From an uncultured Verrucomicrobiota bacterium (lineage in GTDB: Bacteria; Verrucomicrobiota; Kiritimatiellia; RFP12; UBA3636), in the NCBI GenBank assembly GCA_949295265.1, contig CASFKR010000001.1, positions 1-50,741 of the forward strand: a stretch of 50,741 nt of DNA, read 5' to 3'. Within the stretch, counting starts at the first letter, position 1, and every line of letters starts with the position of its first letter. Made by a program: the position numbers and the translations under genes. This document shows, one piece after another, positions 24,196 through 33,712 of the stretch. The notes below the pieces were generated by a model. The model was given only the letters and a program-made list of their open reading frames with translations. It made no database searches and was not told the origin of the DNA.

Positions 24196-26382
24196 TCAAC
24201 CGGGCATGAACCAGATGCGGACGGGTGACTGCGATCCGGTTGCCAGGTAGTATGCGAAGTCCATCGCAATCGTGATGCCGATGACGAGAATCTCGCCGGC
24301 AATCAAGCCCACAAAGAGGGGTTTGCATTTCTGGTAGACCCCGCCGCCGCCGAAGCGGACCACCAGCTGCTTGATGAACCACCCGATCAGGAAGGAGGCC
24401 CAGGCGCAGTTGGAGGGGTAGGAGCCCCAGATCAGGAAGAGAATCGGATGGATCGGGAAACCCGCAAACCGGAACCGGAGCAGCGAGACGGCCAGCACCG
24501 CCAAAAAGCCGTACAGGAAGAAATGCTGCTGCAGGGAACTGCCCGCAATCATGCCGAGGCGCTCCACCGGGTTGGTCGCCAGCGATGTTTCAAACGTGTT
24601 CGCCGCCTTCATGTCCGAGAAGAAGCGCGCCGCCTGATTGAGCTCGGCGCGCGGCGGACTCCCGGCGGCATAGCCGTCGTTCATCGGACTGTAATTGTAG
24701 GTCGACCAGAATGCGGCAAACCAGCCGATAATCAGCGCCAGAATGGCGATTCCGCAAATCCAGACGAAGATTTTCTTCAGGTTGAGCCGGTTGTCATCGG
24801 CGAGTTTCACGCCGTTGGCCACATAGCCGATGAGCGATTCGCGCGGATCGGGCGTGAAGATGCCGTTGCCGGCCCAGCAGAAGAACGTCAGGGCATGCGG
24901 ACCGATGGCGGCCGGACCCAGCAGATACAGCAGTATGTTGGTCGGCTGCCAGGCTGGCGCCAGGAAGGGAATGCCCGATTCGCACAGAATGCGGGAGAGG
25001 ACCGTGTAGAGCAGGAAGAGCAGCAGCGAGTAGAAGATGGCCATCAGCCACGACTGGCACATCCACGAGAGCAGGCAGACGAAGCAGACGAACGCAACAA
25101 GCAGGGTGCGCGCCGCCAGAACGGAGACGTCGTCCGGTTCCGCCAGCGTTTCCGTTTCATCGTCCCCGGCCGGAACTCGCCGTTTCCGCCGGAGATAGAA
25201 CGCCCGCGCCAGAACCGCGCGGTAGTACGTACGCCCCGTGTAGAGCAGAATCAGGGAGTAGCCGAAATAGGCGCCGCCCCGCATGCATTCATGCGCCGAC
25301 CACGGCAGGAGAATGCCGTTGACCTGGTAGAACAGAATCGAGAAAACGGTCATCAGAATGCAGGAAAGCCCGACCGTGAGCGAGATTTCCGAACTGACAA
25401 AGTAGGCGATGCCGACAAAGGTAAAGTAAATGGCCCACCCCTGAATCGACCAGTAGTTGACCGACTTTTTGAGAATCGGTATGTGGTTCGTCATCGGAAG
25501 CCAGCCGCCTTTGATGTTCGGCAGGAAACTGGACAGGCTCGGAACCGCTTCCGGATACCATTTCGACAGGTATTCGATGAACAGCAGCGTGAAAACCGGG
25601 ATGACGCCCCACCAGAACAGCCGGTTGCGGAAGATGTCCGGCAGTGTATGGTGCCCCGAGGTCATGCGCGCAAACTGCCCCGTCACCTGCACAATCGGGT
25701 AGGCAAGCTGTTCGTGGGAAGCCCACTGGCGGTGCACGAGGAACTGGATGGAGGTGAGCACCAGCGCGAAGAGCGTCAGAATCGGACCCCAGATGAGCAT
25801 GGGCTGCACCCAGGCGCGGAGCGGCATCTCCAGAATGGAAATGGCTTCCCGCCCGGTGGCCAAGCCAGTGAAGAAGCCGCGGTAAACCTGCTCATACGCG
25901 CGCGTGTCGATGTTTTCCGCGCCGGGCCACGGCGTGGGGAAGAGTTCCGGGCGCAGATATTCGGTGAGCAGCGAGTGTATCTCCCAGTTGTGCTGGTTGG
26001 GGAGGTAATACCACGGCATCATGATCTGCGTGAAGAAGTACCGGAACATGCCCGAGGTCGGGGTCCAGCACGAAACCAGCGTCACGATGATGACAAACGC
26101 CATCTCCTTTGAGGAGAGTGCAAACAAATCCGCCAGACGGTGTCGCTTGCGGAGTATCCGGTCCAGCAGATTCCAGAAGCCGTTCCACCCCAGTCCGATC
26201 AGGAAGAAGTAGAAAAACGCACCCGCCGGCAACTGGTTGCCGACGATGTACGTGCCTTGCAGCACCATGTCGTGGAAGCGCGCCGTCCCGGCAATGAAGA
26301 AGACGCCCAGCAGGCCGAAAATGAGCGAGCGAAGGCTCAGAAAGCGATTTGATTTTGCCCGGAAGCCAACATCCGTTTCCAT
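24196..26382 (-). CDS. OPT-like membrane protein, DUF6785/DUF6784 type (copy 3)
   Basis: 728 residues, collinear with the protein at 21530 throughout: LIFGLLGVFFIAGTARFHD, LVSCWTPTSGM, LVHRQWASHEQLAYPI and the closing KPLFVGLIAGEILVIG. The two are clearly tandem duplicates that have diverged mainly in loops (a charged loop near residues 405-420 and the region around 585-620). It has its own promoter (26490-26518), a roughly 100-nt leader and a hairpin terminator at 24148, so it can be expressed separately from the ABC operon. Substrate unknown. Tandem retention suggests different substrates or expression conditions, which is inference. Confidence 0.8.
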   Translation of the reverse strand: METDVGFRAKSNRFLSLRSLIFGLLGVFFIAGTARFHDMVLQGTYIVGNQLPAGAFFYFFLIGLGWNGFWNLLDRILRKRHRLADLFALSSKEMAFVIIVTLVSCWTPTSGMFRYFFTQIMMPWYYLPNQHNWEIHSLLTEYLRPELFPTPWPGAENIDTRAYEQVYRGFFTGLATGREAISILEMPLRAWVQPMLIWGPILTLFALVLTSIQFLVHRQWASHEQLAYPIVQVTGQFARMTSGHHTLPDIFRNRLFWWGVIPVFTLLFIEYLSKWYPEAVPSLSSFLPNIKGGWLPMTNHIPILKKSVNYWSIQGWAIYFTFVGIAYFVSSEISLTVGLSCILMTVFSILFYQVNGILLPWSAHECMRGGAYFGYSLILLYTGRTYYRAVLARAFYLRRKRRVPAGDDETETLAEPDDVSVLAARTLLVAFVCFVCLLSWMCQSWLMAIFYSLLLFLLYTVLSRILCESGIPFLAPAWQPTNILLYLLGPAAIGPHALTFFCWAGNGIFTPDPRESLIGYVANGVKLADDNRLNLKKIFVWICGIAILALIIGWFAAFWSTYNYSPMNDGYAAGSPPRAELNQAARFFSDMKAANTFETSLATNPVERLGMIAGSSLQQHFFLYGFLAVLAVSLLRFRFAGFPIHPILFLIWGSYPSNCAWASFLIGWFIKQLVVRFGGGGVYQKCKPLFVGLIAGEILVIGITIAMDFAYYLATGSQSPVRIWFMPG

Positions 26383-26489
26383 GATGGAGAGAATAAAATA
26401 AGGTTGCCGTCCTGAGGTGCGGCTGGATTGGTGCGCCTTCGGGAGAAGTTCAGAAAGTTACACTTTTCCGCAGCCGTTTGACGGGGTCT

Positions 26490-26518
26490 ATTGTAGTCGC
26501 AAGGGAGTTTGACTGCAA
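26490..26518 (-). promoter_or_regulatory. Promoter of the third OPT-like gene
   Basis: Minus-strand -35 TTGCAG (26518-26513) and -10 TACAAT (26495-26490) with a 17-nt spacer, 108 nt before the ATG at 26382. Confidence 0.55.
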
Positions 26519-26520
26519 GC

Positions 26521-26564
26521 AAAATTCTGATTTTCTTCGGAAAGTCGGAAAAAATCAGAATTTT
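26521..26564. terminator. Perfect 14-bp inverted repeat, terminator between two genes
   Basis: AAAATTCTGATTTT (26521-26534) and AAAATCAGAATTTT (26551-26564). A/T tracts at both ends allow termination in either direction. It sits 20 nt after the stop at 26585 and just before the promoter at 26490. Confidence 0.65.
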
Positions 26565-26584
26565 CCGTGGCGCTGAGGGTGGTC

Positions 26585-27361
26585 TCACCGATTGAAGGTG
26601 TCGTTCAAAATGGTGTAAATTTTGCGCAATCCAGCCGGAGATTTGTCATCGATGGAGCTTTCAATGGAGAGCGTGTCGTTGTATCCGGAGGCGCGGACGG
26701 CATCGGCAAAGGGCGTAAAATCGCAGGGTTCATCGCCGGGGGCTTTGCGCTGGGCGGTTGTGGCCAGGTGGAGGTTGCGGATGAGGTCGCCGTTGCGGAT
26801 GATGGCTTCAGGAGAATCCTGTTCCGTCGCCCAGTGATAGCCGTCCACGAGAATGCGCACCGCCGGGGAATCGACCGCACGGACGAGCCGCGCGCATTCG
26901 TCCACCGTGTTGAGCATATTGGTTTCCGCGGCGCGCAGATTTTCAACGACGAGCGTGACGCCCACCAGTTCCGCAACGGGTGCCACGCCGCGCACGAAGG
27001 CGGTAAGCTGTTCGAATGCCTTTTCCAGGGGCCACCCGTCCGGTGATTTGCGGGACCAGCCGGAACCGAAGGTGACGGTGCGGATGCCCAGCGTCGCTGC
27101 GCGCCGCAGCGCCGTCGACGTGTAGTGAATCGCCTTTTCGGTCATGGCTTCCGGACCGCACAGCGCGTAATCACCCGGCAGCAGGCAGGTGAGATTGCGA
27201 ATGGCAATGGGGAGAGAAAAAATCTCCAGCGAGCGGGCTTGGAAAACGGGATCGGGCTCTTTGGGGCAGACCGCCCATTCCACGGTTGCGTCAAGGTAGT
27301 CAAATCCGGCTTCTGCGGCGGCATTCGCGAGTTCGGGTCCTGAGCAAATTCCGAAGATCAT
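26585..27361 (-). CDS. Sugar phosphate isomerase/epimerase-like TIM-barrel protein
   Basis: 258 residues, the usual size of the xylose-isomerase-like TIM-barrel family. Expected metal-site positions are visible: Glu in LVVENLRA, Asp and His in ILVDGYHWA, His in NLHLATT and Glu near the end in LSIESSID. Related enzymes interconvert keto-sugars or inosose-type substrates; this substrate cannot be named. It stands alone, with a hairpin terminator after it (26521-26564) and 239 nt separating it from the purine nucleoside phosphorylase. No Shine-Dalgarno before ATG 27361. A partner dehydrogenase, often found beside this family, is not present. Confidence 0.8.
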   Translation of the reverse strand: MIFGICSGPELANAAAEAGFDYLDATVEWAVCPKEPDPVFQARSLEIFSLPIAIRNLTCLLPGDYALCGPEAMTEKAIHYTSTALRRAATLGIRTVTFGSGWSRKSPDGWPLEKAFEQLTAFVRGVAPVAELVGVTLVVENLRAAETNMLNTVDECARLVRAVDSPAVRILVDGYHWATEQDSPEAIIRNGDLIRNLHLATTAQRKAPGDEPCDFTPFADAVRASGYNDTLSIESSIDDKSPAGLRKIYTILNDTFNR

Positions 27362-27537
27362 AGGAGACGCGTGTCTGGTTGGCTCCGCAACGGGAACGGA
27401 AGGTTGCGGATTTTATGTGAGGTTGGTTTGAGGATTTGTCTCTCCCTTGGACCGTTCACTGGCAGCCCAATGGTTCCATTCCGCAAATAGCTTACCGGAT
27501 TCCGGCTCCGCAGACAACCGAAAGCTGTGCGAAAATC

Positions 27538-27572
27538 AAAAAAAGCCCCGCACGGAAGAATCCGGGCGAGGC
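27538..27572 (-). terminator. Terminator after purine nucleoside phosphorylase
   Basis: Eleven-position stem (27545-27555 with 27562-27572; one G-T pair and one mismatch), 6-nt loop, then seven T on the minus strand (27544-27538), 28 nt after the stop at 27601. Confidence 0.75.
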
Positions 27573-27600
27573 GATCGTGCGTTTTCAGGCGGCTGCCGGC

Positions 27601-28434
27601 TCAGCGGGCGGCCGTGAAGCGGTCGATGAAGTCCAGGAGGAGGCGCCCCAGCCGTCCGCTGTGCGCCCGGGCACAGTCGACGACGTCATTGCCGTCGAGT
27701 GCCTCTGCAGAAATGCCCGCCGCCAGATTGGAGACGAAGGAGACCCCGGCAACCTGCATGCCCAGCGCCGAGGCGACCATCGCTTCGGGAACCGTGGACA
27801 TGCCGACCAGATCCGCTCCCAGAATCCCGTAGGCGCGAATTTCCGCCGGGGTTTCGTAGGTCGGACCTGAGGAGAGCACATACACGCCTTCCGTCAGTTC
27901 GAGCCCCTGGCAACGCGCCGCTTCGTGGAGCAGGGTGCGCAAGGCGGGCGTGTAGACCGCCGACTGATCGGGGAAGCGGGGACCGAAGGCGGGATTATGG
28001 GGACCGCGCAACGGGCTGAGCGGGGAGAGGCGGATGTGGTCTTTGAGAATCACGATGTCGCCCGGTTTGAGGCCGGGGCGGATGCCGCCCGCCGCATTGG
28101 TGACGAGGAGGGTGCCGCATCCGAGGCGGTGGGACAGCACGGCCGGCATGACGACCGTTTCCCACTCGCAGCCCTCATACCAGTGGCGGCGGCCGCACCA
28201 GCAGAGAAGGCGCGCGCCTGACGCCGTTTCGCAGAGGCGGAGCGTACCGGCGTGGCTGACAACCGTGGCGCCGCCCAGATTCGGAATATCGGCATAGGAG
28301 ACTTCGCAAACGGTTTTCAGCGCGCCTTCCGGAAGCTGCCAGCCGGAGCCCAATTGCACGGCGAGGACCGGGTGCTTTTCGCGGAAAACGGGCGGGAGCG
28401 CCTGCAGCGCTTCCTGAAACAGAAGATCATTCAT
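27601..28434 (-). CDS. punA: Purine-nucleoside phosphorylase (trimeric PNP type)
   Basis: 277 residues. Motifs of the PNP/MTAP family: LGSGW for the phosphate loop, VVSHAGTLR, LLVTNAAGGI, FPDQSAVYTP, the signature GVYVLSSGPTYETPAEIRAY, and MSTVPEAMVA, which contains the Glu/Met nucleoside contacts. NDV near the C-terminus (GNDVVDCA) fits the base-specific Asn-Asp pair of the inosine/guanosine-specific group. It cleaves purine ribonucleosides with phosphate to base and ribose-1-phosphate. ATG 28434 is preferred to an upstream start because the protein then begins as the family does. It is 180 nt after NAD synthase and last in the cluster, before the terminator at 27538. Confidence 0.92.
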   Translation of the reverse strand: MNDLLFQEALQALPPVFREKHPVLAVQLGSGWQLPEGALKTVCEVSYADIPNLGGATVVSHAGTLRLCETASGARLLCWCGRRHWYEGCEWETVVMPAVLSHRLGCGTLLVTNAAGGIRPGLKPGDIVILKDHIRLSPLSPLRGPHNPAFGPRFPDQSAVYTPALRTLLHEAARCQGLELTEGVYVLSSGPTYETPAEIRAYGILGADLVGMSTVPEAMVASALGMQVAGVSFVSNLAAGISAEALDGNDVVDCARAHSGRLGRLLLDFIDRFTAAR

Positions 28435-28614
28435 CGTGGAACCAGCCTTTCGGCGAAGTGTGCCGCCGAACCCGGAGGCGAAGCGGAAGAAACGGGGTTG
28501 ACCTGCGGCGTACGGTGCCAAAGCGTCCCCTGTCGCGTAGAGGGTACCATAAAAACGGAACTTCGTCCGCGGAAGGATACCAGGTGCGCCCGGTTGCCGG
28601 GCGAGGCTGCGCGG

Positions 28615-30510
28615 CTAGGGGAGCCTGGAGAGCCAGGCGTCGAAGGCGTAATCGGAGGGACACCGCCAGTCGCCGCGGGGCGAGAGTGCCACGGTGCCGA
28701 CTTTGGGGCCGTCCGGGCAGGCGTTGCGCTTGAACTGCTGCGTGGCGAAGCGGCGCAGGAAGACGCGCAGGGCTTCGTCGATGGCTTCCGCCGTGACGGC
28801 ATCCCCGAAGGCGTGGCGCGCGAGCGCCCGCAGGCTTTCCGGCGTTTCGCCATACTTCAGGAAGAAGTACAGGAAAAAGTCGTGAAGTTCGTAGCGACCC
28901 AGAATGGATTCGGTCTGCTGCGTGCCCGGCAGCAGCTCCGGAGAGACCGGCGTGTCATTGATGTCCTGCAGAACCGATGCAATCTCGGGCGGCGAAACGG
29001 AGGCTTCGAAGGCGCACAGGTGGCGGATGAGGGACTTGGGAATCCCGCAGTTCACGTTGTACATCGACATGTGGTCGCCGTTGTACGTGGACCAGCCGAG
29101 CGCGATTTCGCTCAAGTCGCCGGTGCCGACGAGCAGTCCGCCCTCGGCATTGGCGAGGTCCATCAGGATTTGCGTGCGTTCACGCGCCTGCGAATTCTCG
29201 TAGACCACATTGTGGTTCTCGGGATTGTGTCCGATGTCGCGGAAATGCTGCTCCACGGCGGGCCCGATGGGAATTTCGCGCAGTTCCGTGTCGAGGCGTT
29301 CGGCGAGTGCCCCGGCATTGGACCGGGTCCGGGCCGTGGTGCCGAAGCCGGGCATGGTGACGGAGAGGATGAAGGAGCGCGGGAGTCCCAGCAAATCGGT
29401 GGTGTGCGCACAGGCGATGAGTGCCAGCGTGGAGTCGAGCCCGCCGGAAACCCCGAGAACGAGCCGTTTGGCATGGACGGTTTCGACGCGTTTGGCAAGC
29501 CCGGCCGCCTGAATGGCGAAAATTTCGCGGCAATTTTCCGCCTGATGTTCGGGGCTCGCCGGGACGAACGGGGTCGGGGAGAGCGAGAGATGCTCGAGCG
29601 ATGGCGAAGGCGGAACGGCGGGGACGGGGATGACCCGGACGGGGCGCACAGGCTCCGTGTCGTTAAAGCTGGTCCAGGAGGCGCGCAGGCTGTCGCACCA
29701 GGCGGGTTTGACATCGGCATAGAGTTGCGCGCCTTCGCGTTCGAAGCGCGGATTTTCCGCGAGGAGGCGGCCGTTGAAGGCGATCATCGCATGCCCGGAG
29801 AAGACGATGTCGGAGGTCGATTCATGGACGCCCGCACCGGCAATCATATAGATGGCGGAGAGGCGCGCGCTTTGTCCGGTCACCAGCGACCGGCGGTACG
29901 CGGCCTTGGCGACGAGCTCATTACCGGCGGAGAGGTTGAGCAGAATCTGTGCGCCGCCCAGCGCCAGATGCGTGGAGGGCGGGACGACCGCCCACATGTC
30001 TTCGCAGAGTTCCACGCCGAAGCGCGGGCCCGCCTCGGCGGGGGCAAAGACGAGCCCCATGCCCGCCGGGGCCGTGAAGCCGGCGAAATCGACGGTTTCT
30101 CCCGCAAATTCGCGCGCCGAGCGGAACTGGCGCTTTTCGTAGAATTCGCGGTAATTGGGCAGGTATTCCTTGAGCGGCAAACCGAGCAGGCGGCCTTGCC
30201 CGAGGACGGCGGCTCCGTTGAAGAGGCGCGAGCCGAGGCGCACGGGGGTGCCGACCACGAGAATCGCGTGGCGCCCGGCGGTGGCGCGCGCCAGTTCGGC
30301 GACCGCTTTTTCCGCGGCTTCCAGAAGCGTGCGCTGCTCGAACAGGTCGCCGCACGTATACCCGGTGACGCACAGTTCCGGGAAGAGCACGAGGGCGCAG
30401 CCATGGGCATCCGCCTCCAGGTAGCGCTTCAGGATTTCGCGCGTGTTGAAGACGGGATCCGCCACCCGCAACACGGGGACGCAGGACGCAACGCGGTAGA
30501 AACCATTCAT
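28615..30510 (-). CDS. nadE: Glutamine-dependent NAD+ synthase
   Basis: 631 residues in two domains. The N-terminal nitrilase-type glutaminase has catalytic E45 (LFPELCVTGY), K114 (LPLKEYLPNY) and C169 (GVELCEDMW). The C-terminal synthetase (about 310-631) has the pyrophosphatase loop VSGGLDSTLAL and GTGDLSEIALGW. It amidates nicotinic acid adenine dinucleotide using glutamine-derived ammonia and ATP, the last step of NAD synthesis. Length and order match the long two-domain NadE of Mycobacterium and many other bacteria. It lies 87 nt after a HAD-like gene on the same strand; ATG 30510 begins directly with the glutaminase strand. Confidence 0.95.
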   Translation of the reverse strand: MNGFYRVASCVPVLRVADPVFNTREILKRYLEADAHGCALVLFPELCVTGYTCGDLFEQRTLLEAAEKAVAELARATAGRHAILVVGTPVRLGSRLFNGAAVLGQGRLLGLPLKEYLPNYREFYEKRQFRSAREFAGETVDFAGFTAPAGMGLVFAPAEAGPRFGVELCEDMWAVVPPSTHLALGGAQILLNLSAGNELVAKAAYRRSLVTGQSARLSAIYMIAGAGVHESTSDIVFSGHAMIAFNGRLLAENPRFEREGAQLYADVKPAWCDSLRASWTSFNDTEPVRPVRVIPVPAVPPSPSLEHLSLSPTPFVPASPEHQAENCREIFAIQAAGLAKRVETVHAKRLVLGVSGGLDSTLALIACAHTTDLLGLPRSFILSVTMPGFGTTARTRSNAGALAERLDTELREIPIGPAVEQHFRDIGHNPENHNVVYENSQARERTQILMDLANAEGGLLVGTGDLSEIALGWSTYNGDHMSMYNVNCGIPKSLIRHLCAFEASVSPPEIASVLQDINDTPVSPELLPGTQQTESILGRYELHDFFLYFFLKYGETPESLRALARHAFGDAVTAEAIDEALRVFLRRFATQQFKRNACPDGPKVGTVALSPRGDWRCPSDYAFDAWLSRLP

Positions 30511-30597
30511 GGGATTTGTCTGGGCGGTCCTGCGGGGACGGGCGCGCGCCCGCGCAGGGGATTCTTCGGGGGTGAGGCTGGCGGCGGTGTCAGGCCG

Positions 30598-31221
30598 TCA
30601 GCGGGTGGGCGTGCCGGAGAGATGCGCCGCTGCAGCCGCGGCGATCGCTTTCCAGCTCGTGAAGCGGCGGACCGGCTGCGGAAGCGGATCCGGGAGGGTG
30701 AGTTTCCGGTTCCACGGGCGGTCAAACAGCGCGATGGGGCAGAGCCGGAGCCGCAGCAGGAGCGCGAGCGAAACCGGCGCGTCTTCAACCGCGAAGTCGA
30801 AGTGCATCGCCGTGAGTTGCTCGAGCGAGAGCACGTCGGGACCGTGCGCGGAGAAGCGCTGATATTTGTCGAGGTGGTACAGCGGAATGTCGGCGAGTCC
30901 GTGCGCGTCCAGCCATGCGCGCGAGGCTTCGTGGCAGTTCGGGTTGCGCCCGGTGATGACCAGCGGTTCGAGCCCCGCCCGGTGCCACGCCGCGATGGTG
31001 GCGCACGCATCGGGGATTTCCGGGATTTCAAGCAGCTTTTCCGCATGGAAAATGCGCATGAACTCCGGGTACTGCGTATCCGAAAGTCCGAGGGAGATGT
31101 GCAGGTCGAATTCCGTCATGCCCTCAAAGGTCGACGACAGACCGTAGCGCTCCAGCGCGAGTGCCCGCAATGTGACGTTCGTCTCGCAGATGCAGTCGTC
31201 AAAATCAATGTAGAGAGCCAT
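30598..31221 (-). CDS. HAD-superfamily hydrolase, 5'-nucleotidase-like
   Basis: 207 residues. MALYIDFDDCICETN carries the HAD motif I (DxD), LVITGRN the motif II Thr, and FAVEDAPVSL the motif IV acidic pair. The second Asp position and the N-terminal cap (GMTEFDLHISLGL) resemble NT5C-type deoxynucleotidases. That would suit the nucleoside-salvage neighbourhood, but the substrate is inference. The C-terminal 25 residues are Ala-rich and may be disordered. It follows glmS by 33 nt on the same strand and precedes nadE by 87 nt. Confidence 0.75.
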   Translation of the reverse strand: MALYIDFDDCICETNVTLRALALERYGLSSTFEGMTEFDLHISLGLSDTQYPEFMRIFHAEKLLEIPEIPDACATIAAWHRAGLEPLVITGRNPNCHEASRAWLDAHGLADIPLYHLDKYQRFSAHGPDVLSLEQLTAMHFDFAVEDAPVSLALLLRLRLCPIALFDRPWNRKLTLPDPLPQPVRRFTSWKAIAAAAAAHLSGTPTR

Positions 31222-31254
31222 GGCGGGAAGGCGGCGGACCGCGGCGGGAGGCGG

Positions 31255-33099
31255 TTATTCGACGGTGACGGATTTGGCGAGGTTCCGCGGCTGGTCGATG
31301 GGTTCGCCGCGGAGGCGGGCCACATGGTAGGCGAGGAGCTGCTCCGCAACGACGACGGGAATGGCCGCCACGATTTCGTGGCACGCCGGGATGCGGATGA
31401 CGTCCTCCGTAAAGGCGGAGACGGATTCATCGCCTTCGCTGGCGATGACGATGACGGGCGCCTTGCGGGCGCGGCATTCCTGGATGTTGCCCATCGTTTT
31501 GTCGTGTCCGGGAATGGAGGGGGCGCACGCGATGACGGGCACGTGCTCATCGAGCAGAGCGATGGGGCCGTGCTTGAGCTCGGCGGCATGGTAGCCTTCG
31601 GCGTGGAGATACGAGATTTCCTTGAGTTTGAGCGCGCCTTCGAGCGCGGCGGGGTACATGTACCCGCGCCCGATGTAGAAGGCGTCGGTGCAGCCGGCGA
31701 TTTTTTCGGCGATGGCGCAGATGCGGTCGTTCTGCGCGAGGACGCTGCGCACGAGGTTGGGCAGCTGCTGCATCGCGCGCACGATGCAGATGCCTTCCGC
31801 ATTGGAGAGGCGGCGCGTCCGCCCGAACAGGAGTGCCATCATGTTGAGGACGGCGACCTGGCAGAGGAACGCCTTCGTGGAGGCGACGCCGATTTCGGGT
31901 CCGGCATGCAGGTAGATGCCGCGCCCGGCTTCGCGCGCAATCGTGGAGCCGACCACGTTGCAGATGGAGCAGACGAGCGCGCCTTTGCGGGCGGCTTCTC
32001 GCACCGCTGCCAGCGTGTCCGCCGTTTCGCCGGACTGACTGATGGCGATGACCCCGGTGTCGGGCGAGACGATCGGGTTGCGGTACCGGAATTCCGCCGC
32101 CTGTTCGATGCGCGCCGGGATGCCCGCCAGCTGTTCAAAGGCGTAGGAGCCGTGCAGGCCCGCATAGTAGCTCGTGCCGCAGGCCGTGATGACCAGGTTG
32201 GAGAGCGAGGCGATGTCGCGCGGCTCGAGCCGCAGGCCCGAGAGTTTCGCCGCGCCGTCCGCTTCAATCAGCCGTCCGCGCAGGCAGTTTTCCAGCGCTT
32301 CCGGCTGCTCGAAAATTTCCTTGAGCATGAAGTGCTCGAATCCGCCTTTTTCGGCGGCGCCCGGATCCCAGTCGACCGATGTGGGTTCGCGGGAAACCGA
32401 GGCGTTCGAGAGCGAGCGGATTTCGAAGCGTCCCGGCGTGAGGATGGCGATGTCGCCGTCGTCGAGGAAGGTGACGCTCGTCGTGTACGGCACAATCGGC
32501 GCCACATCGGAGGCGACGAGCGTTTCCGTGCCGTTGGAGCCGATGACGATGGGGGAGCCGCGCCGCGCCACAATCATTTCGTCCGGGAAATCGGCGGATA
32601 CCACGGCAATGCCGAAGGTGCCCTGGACATGCCGCAAGGCCGCCCGCACGGAGTCGACCAGCGTGTCGGCGCTGTTGAGCTCAATCAGGTGCGCCAGCAC
32701 TTCCGTGTCCGTTTCGGAGCGGAATTCGAAGCCGCGCGCCGTGAGCTGCGCCCGCAACTCCTGATAGTTGTCGATGATGCCGTTGTGGACGACCGCGATG
32801 CGGCCGTTGCGCGAGAGGTGCGGGTGCGCATTGCGGACGGAGGGCACGCCGTGCGTCGCCCAGCGCGTGTGCCCGATGCCCACCGTGGCGTCGGCCGTCA
32901 GCGGATGCGTGTCCAGTTCCCGCTGCAGGGCGTCGATTTTCCCGACTTCGCGGCGCAGCAGAATTTCGTTATTCCCATTCACCGGCGCAACGAGCGCAAT
33001 GCCGGAGGAGTCGTATCCGCGATATTCCAGCTTGCGGAGTCCGGCGATGAGACGGGGAGTTGCAGAGTTAGGACCGATGTAACCGACAATTCCACACAT
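31255..33099 (-). CDS. glmS: Glutamine--fructose-6-phosphate aminotransferase (isomerizing)
   Basis: 614 residues. The start MCGIVGYIG exposes Cys after Met removal, the glutaminase nucleophile, which fixes ATG 33099. Two SIS domains (about 290-420 and 460-600) carry SQSGETADT and the C-terminal LAKSVTVE motif, which closes the ammonia channel. It makes glucosamine-6-phosphate for peptidoglycan and lipopolysaccharide. A weak promoter (33172-33200) lies in the 150-nt gap after cdd, so it may be transcribed separately from the salvage genes. No glmS ribozyme core was recognised upstream, and there is no Shine-Dalgarno. Confidence 0.97.
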   Translation of the reverse strand: MCGIVGYIGPNSATPRLIAGLRKLEYRGYDSSGIALVAPVNGNNEILLRREVGKIDALQRELDTHPLTADATVGIGHTRWATHGVPSVRNAHPHLSRNGRIAVVHNGIIDNYQELRAQLTARGFEFRSETDTEVLAHLIELNSADTLVDSVRAALRHVQGTFGIAVVSADFPDEMIVARRGSPIVIGSNGTETLVASDVAPIVPYTTSVTFLDDGDIAILTPGRFEIRSLSNASVSREPTSVDWDPGAAEKGGFEHFMLKEIFEQPEALENCLRGRLIEADGAAKLSGLRLEPRDIASLSNLVITACGTSYYAGLHGSYAFEQLAGIPARIEQAAEFRYRNPIVSPDTGVIAISQSGETADTLAAVREAARKGALVCSICNVVGSTIAREAGRGIYLHAGPEIGVASTKAFLCQVAVLNMMALLFGRTRRLSNAEGICIVRAMQQLPNLVRSVLAQNDRICAIAEKIAGCTDAFYIGRGYMYPAALEGALKLKEISYLHAEGYHAAELKHGPIALLDEHVPVIACAPSIPGHDKTMGNIQECRARKAPVIVIASEGDESVSAFTEDVIRIPACHEIVAAIPVVVAEQLLAYHVARLRGEPIDQPRNLAKSVTVE

Positions 33100-33171
33100 G
33101 AGGGAGCAAAAAGGGGAGCAGGAGATGAACGAAGGCCGCCGTGGGTTGCGGCGCTGTGCCAGAATGCGCAA

Positions 33172-33200
33172 ATCCTATCAAATCTGCTCCTGTGTTGCCA
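33172..33200 (-). promoter_or_regulatory. Possible promoter of glmS
   Basis: Minus-strand TGGCAA (33200-33195) and TAGGAT (33177-33172), spacer 17, preceded by TTTGA. About 73 nt before the ATG. The -35 match is poor. Confidence 0.35.
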
Positions 33201-33249
33201 CTTCCGCCCGCGTGAAAACGGCGCTGCGTCCGCCGGTGCGGCCGCGCGC

Positions 33250-33654
33250 TCAGGTTCCGGCAGAGAGCGCAAAGGAGTAGGGCAGGTAGTCGGCAAGCGT
33301 GCGCGTGACGCCGTCGCCTTCCCGGAGCGGAATGACGCGGACTGGCAGATCCGGCGGACAGAATTCCGCGAGCACCTGACGGCAGGCGCCGCAGGGTACC
33401 GCCGGTGCCACGTCCGTGCCACCGCAAATGACGAGCGCCCGGAATGTGCGCTTGCCTTCCGAGACGGCTTTGAACATCGCCGTGCGTTCCGCGCAATTGG
33501 TGAGTCCGTACGACGCATTTTCAATGTTGCAGCCCGTCCAGATCTGTCCGTCGGCGTCGAGCAGGGCTGCCCCGACGGGGAAGTGCGAATACGGGATGTA
33601 GGCGCGTTGAGCCGCTTCCCGCGCGGCGGTCATGAGCGAATTCCAGGGAATCAT
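33250..33654 (-). CDS. cdd: Cytidine deaminase
   Basis: 134 residues, the size of the homotetrameric enzyme. The zinc site is visible: NCAERTA supplies Cys and the catalytic Glu, and PCGACRQVLAEF gives the other two Cys. The start region YIPYSHFPVGAALLDADG and GCNIENASYGLTN complete the substrate pocket. It deaminates cytidine and deoxycytidine to uridine and deoxyuridine, which the PyNP encoded upstream would cleave. ATG 33654 (MIPWNS) is chosen because the upstream frame overlaps the preceding HAD gene and reads Pro/Arg-rich. Confidence 0.96.
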   Translation of the reverse strand: MIPWNSLMTAAREAAQRAYIPYSHFPVGAALLDADGQIWTGCNIENASYGLTNCAERTAMFKAVSEGKRTFRALVICGGTDVAPAVPCGACRQVLAEFCPPDLPVRVIPLREGDGVTRTLADYLPYSFALSAGT

Positions 33655-33712
33655 CGGGGGCTCCGGGTGGGGGTGAAAGAAAGAGGGCGGGCGGCATCGG
33701 GTCAGCAGAGGC

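Noticed and set aside
33100..33249. glmS ribozyme
   Set aside because: The conserved core and cleavage-site context were not recognised; this gap holds only a weak promoter.
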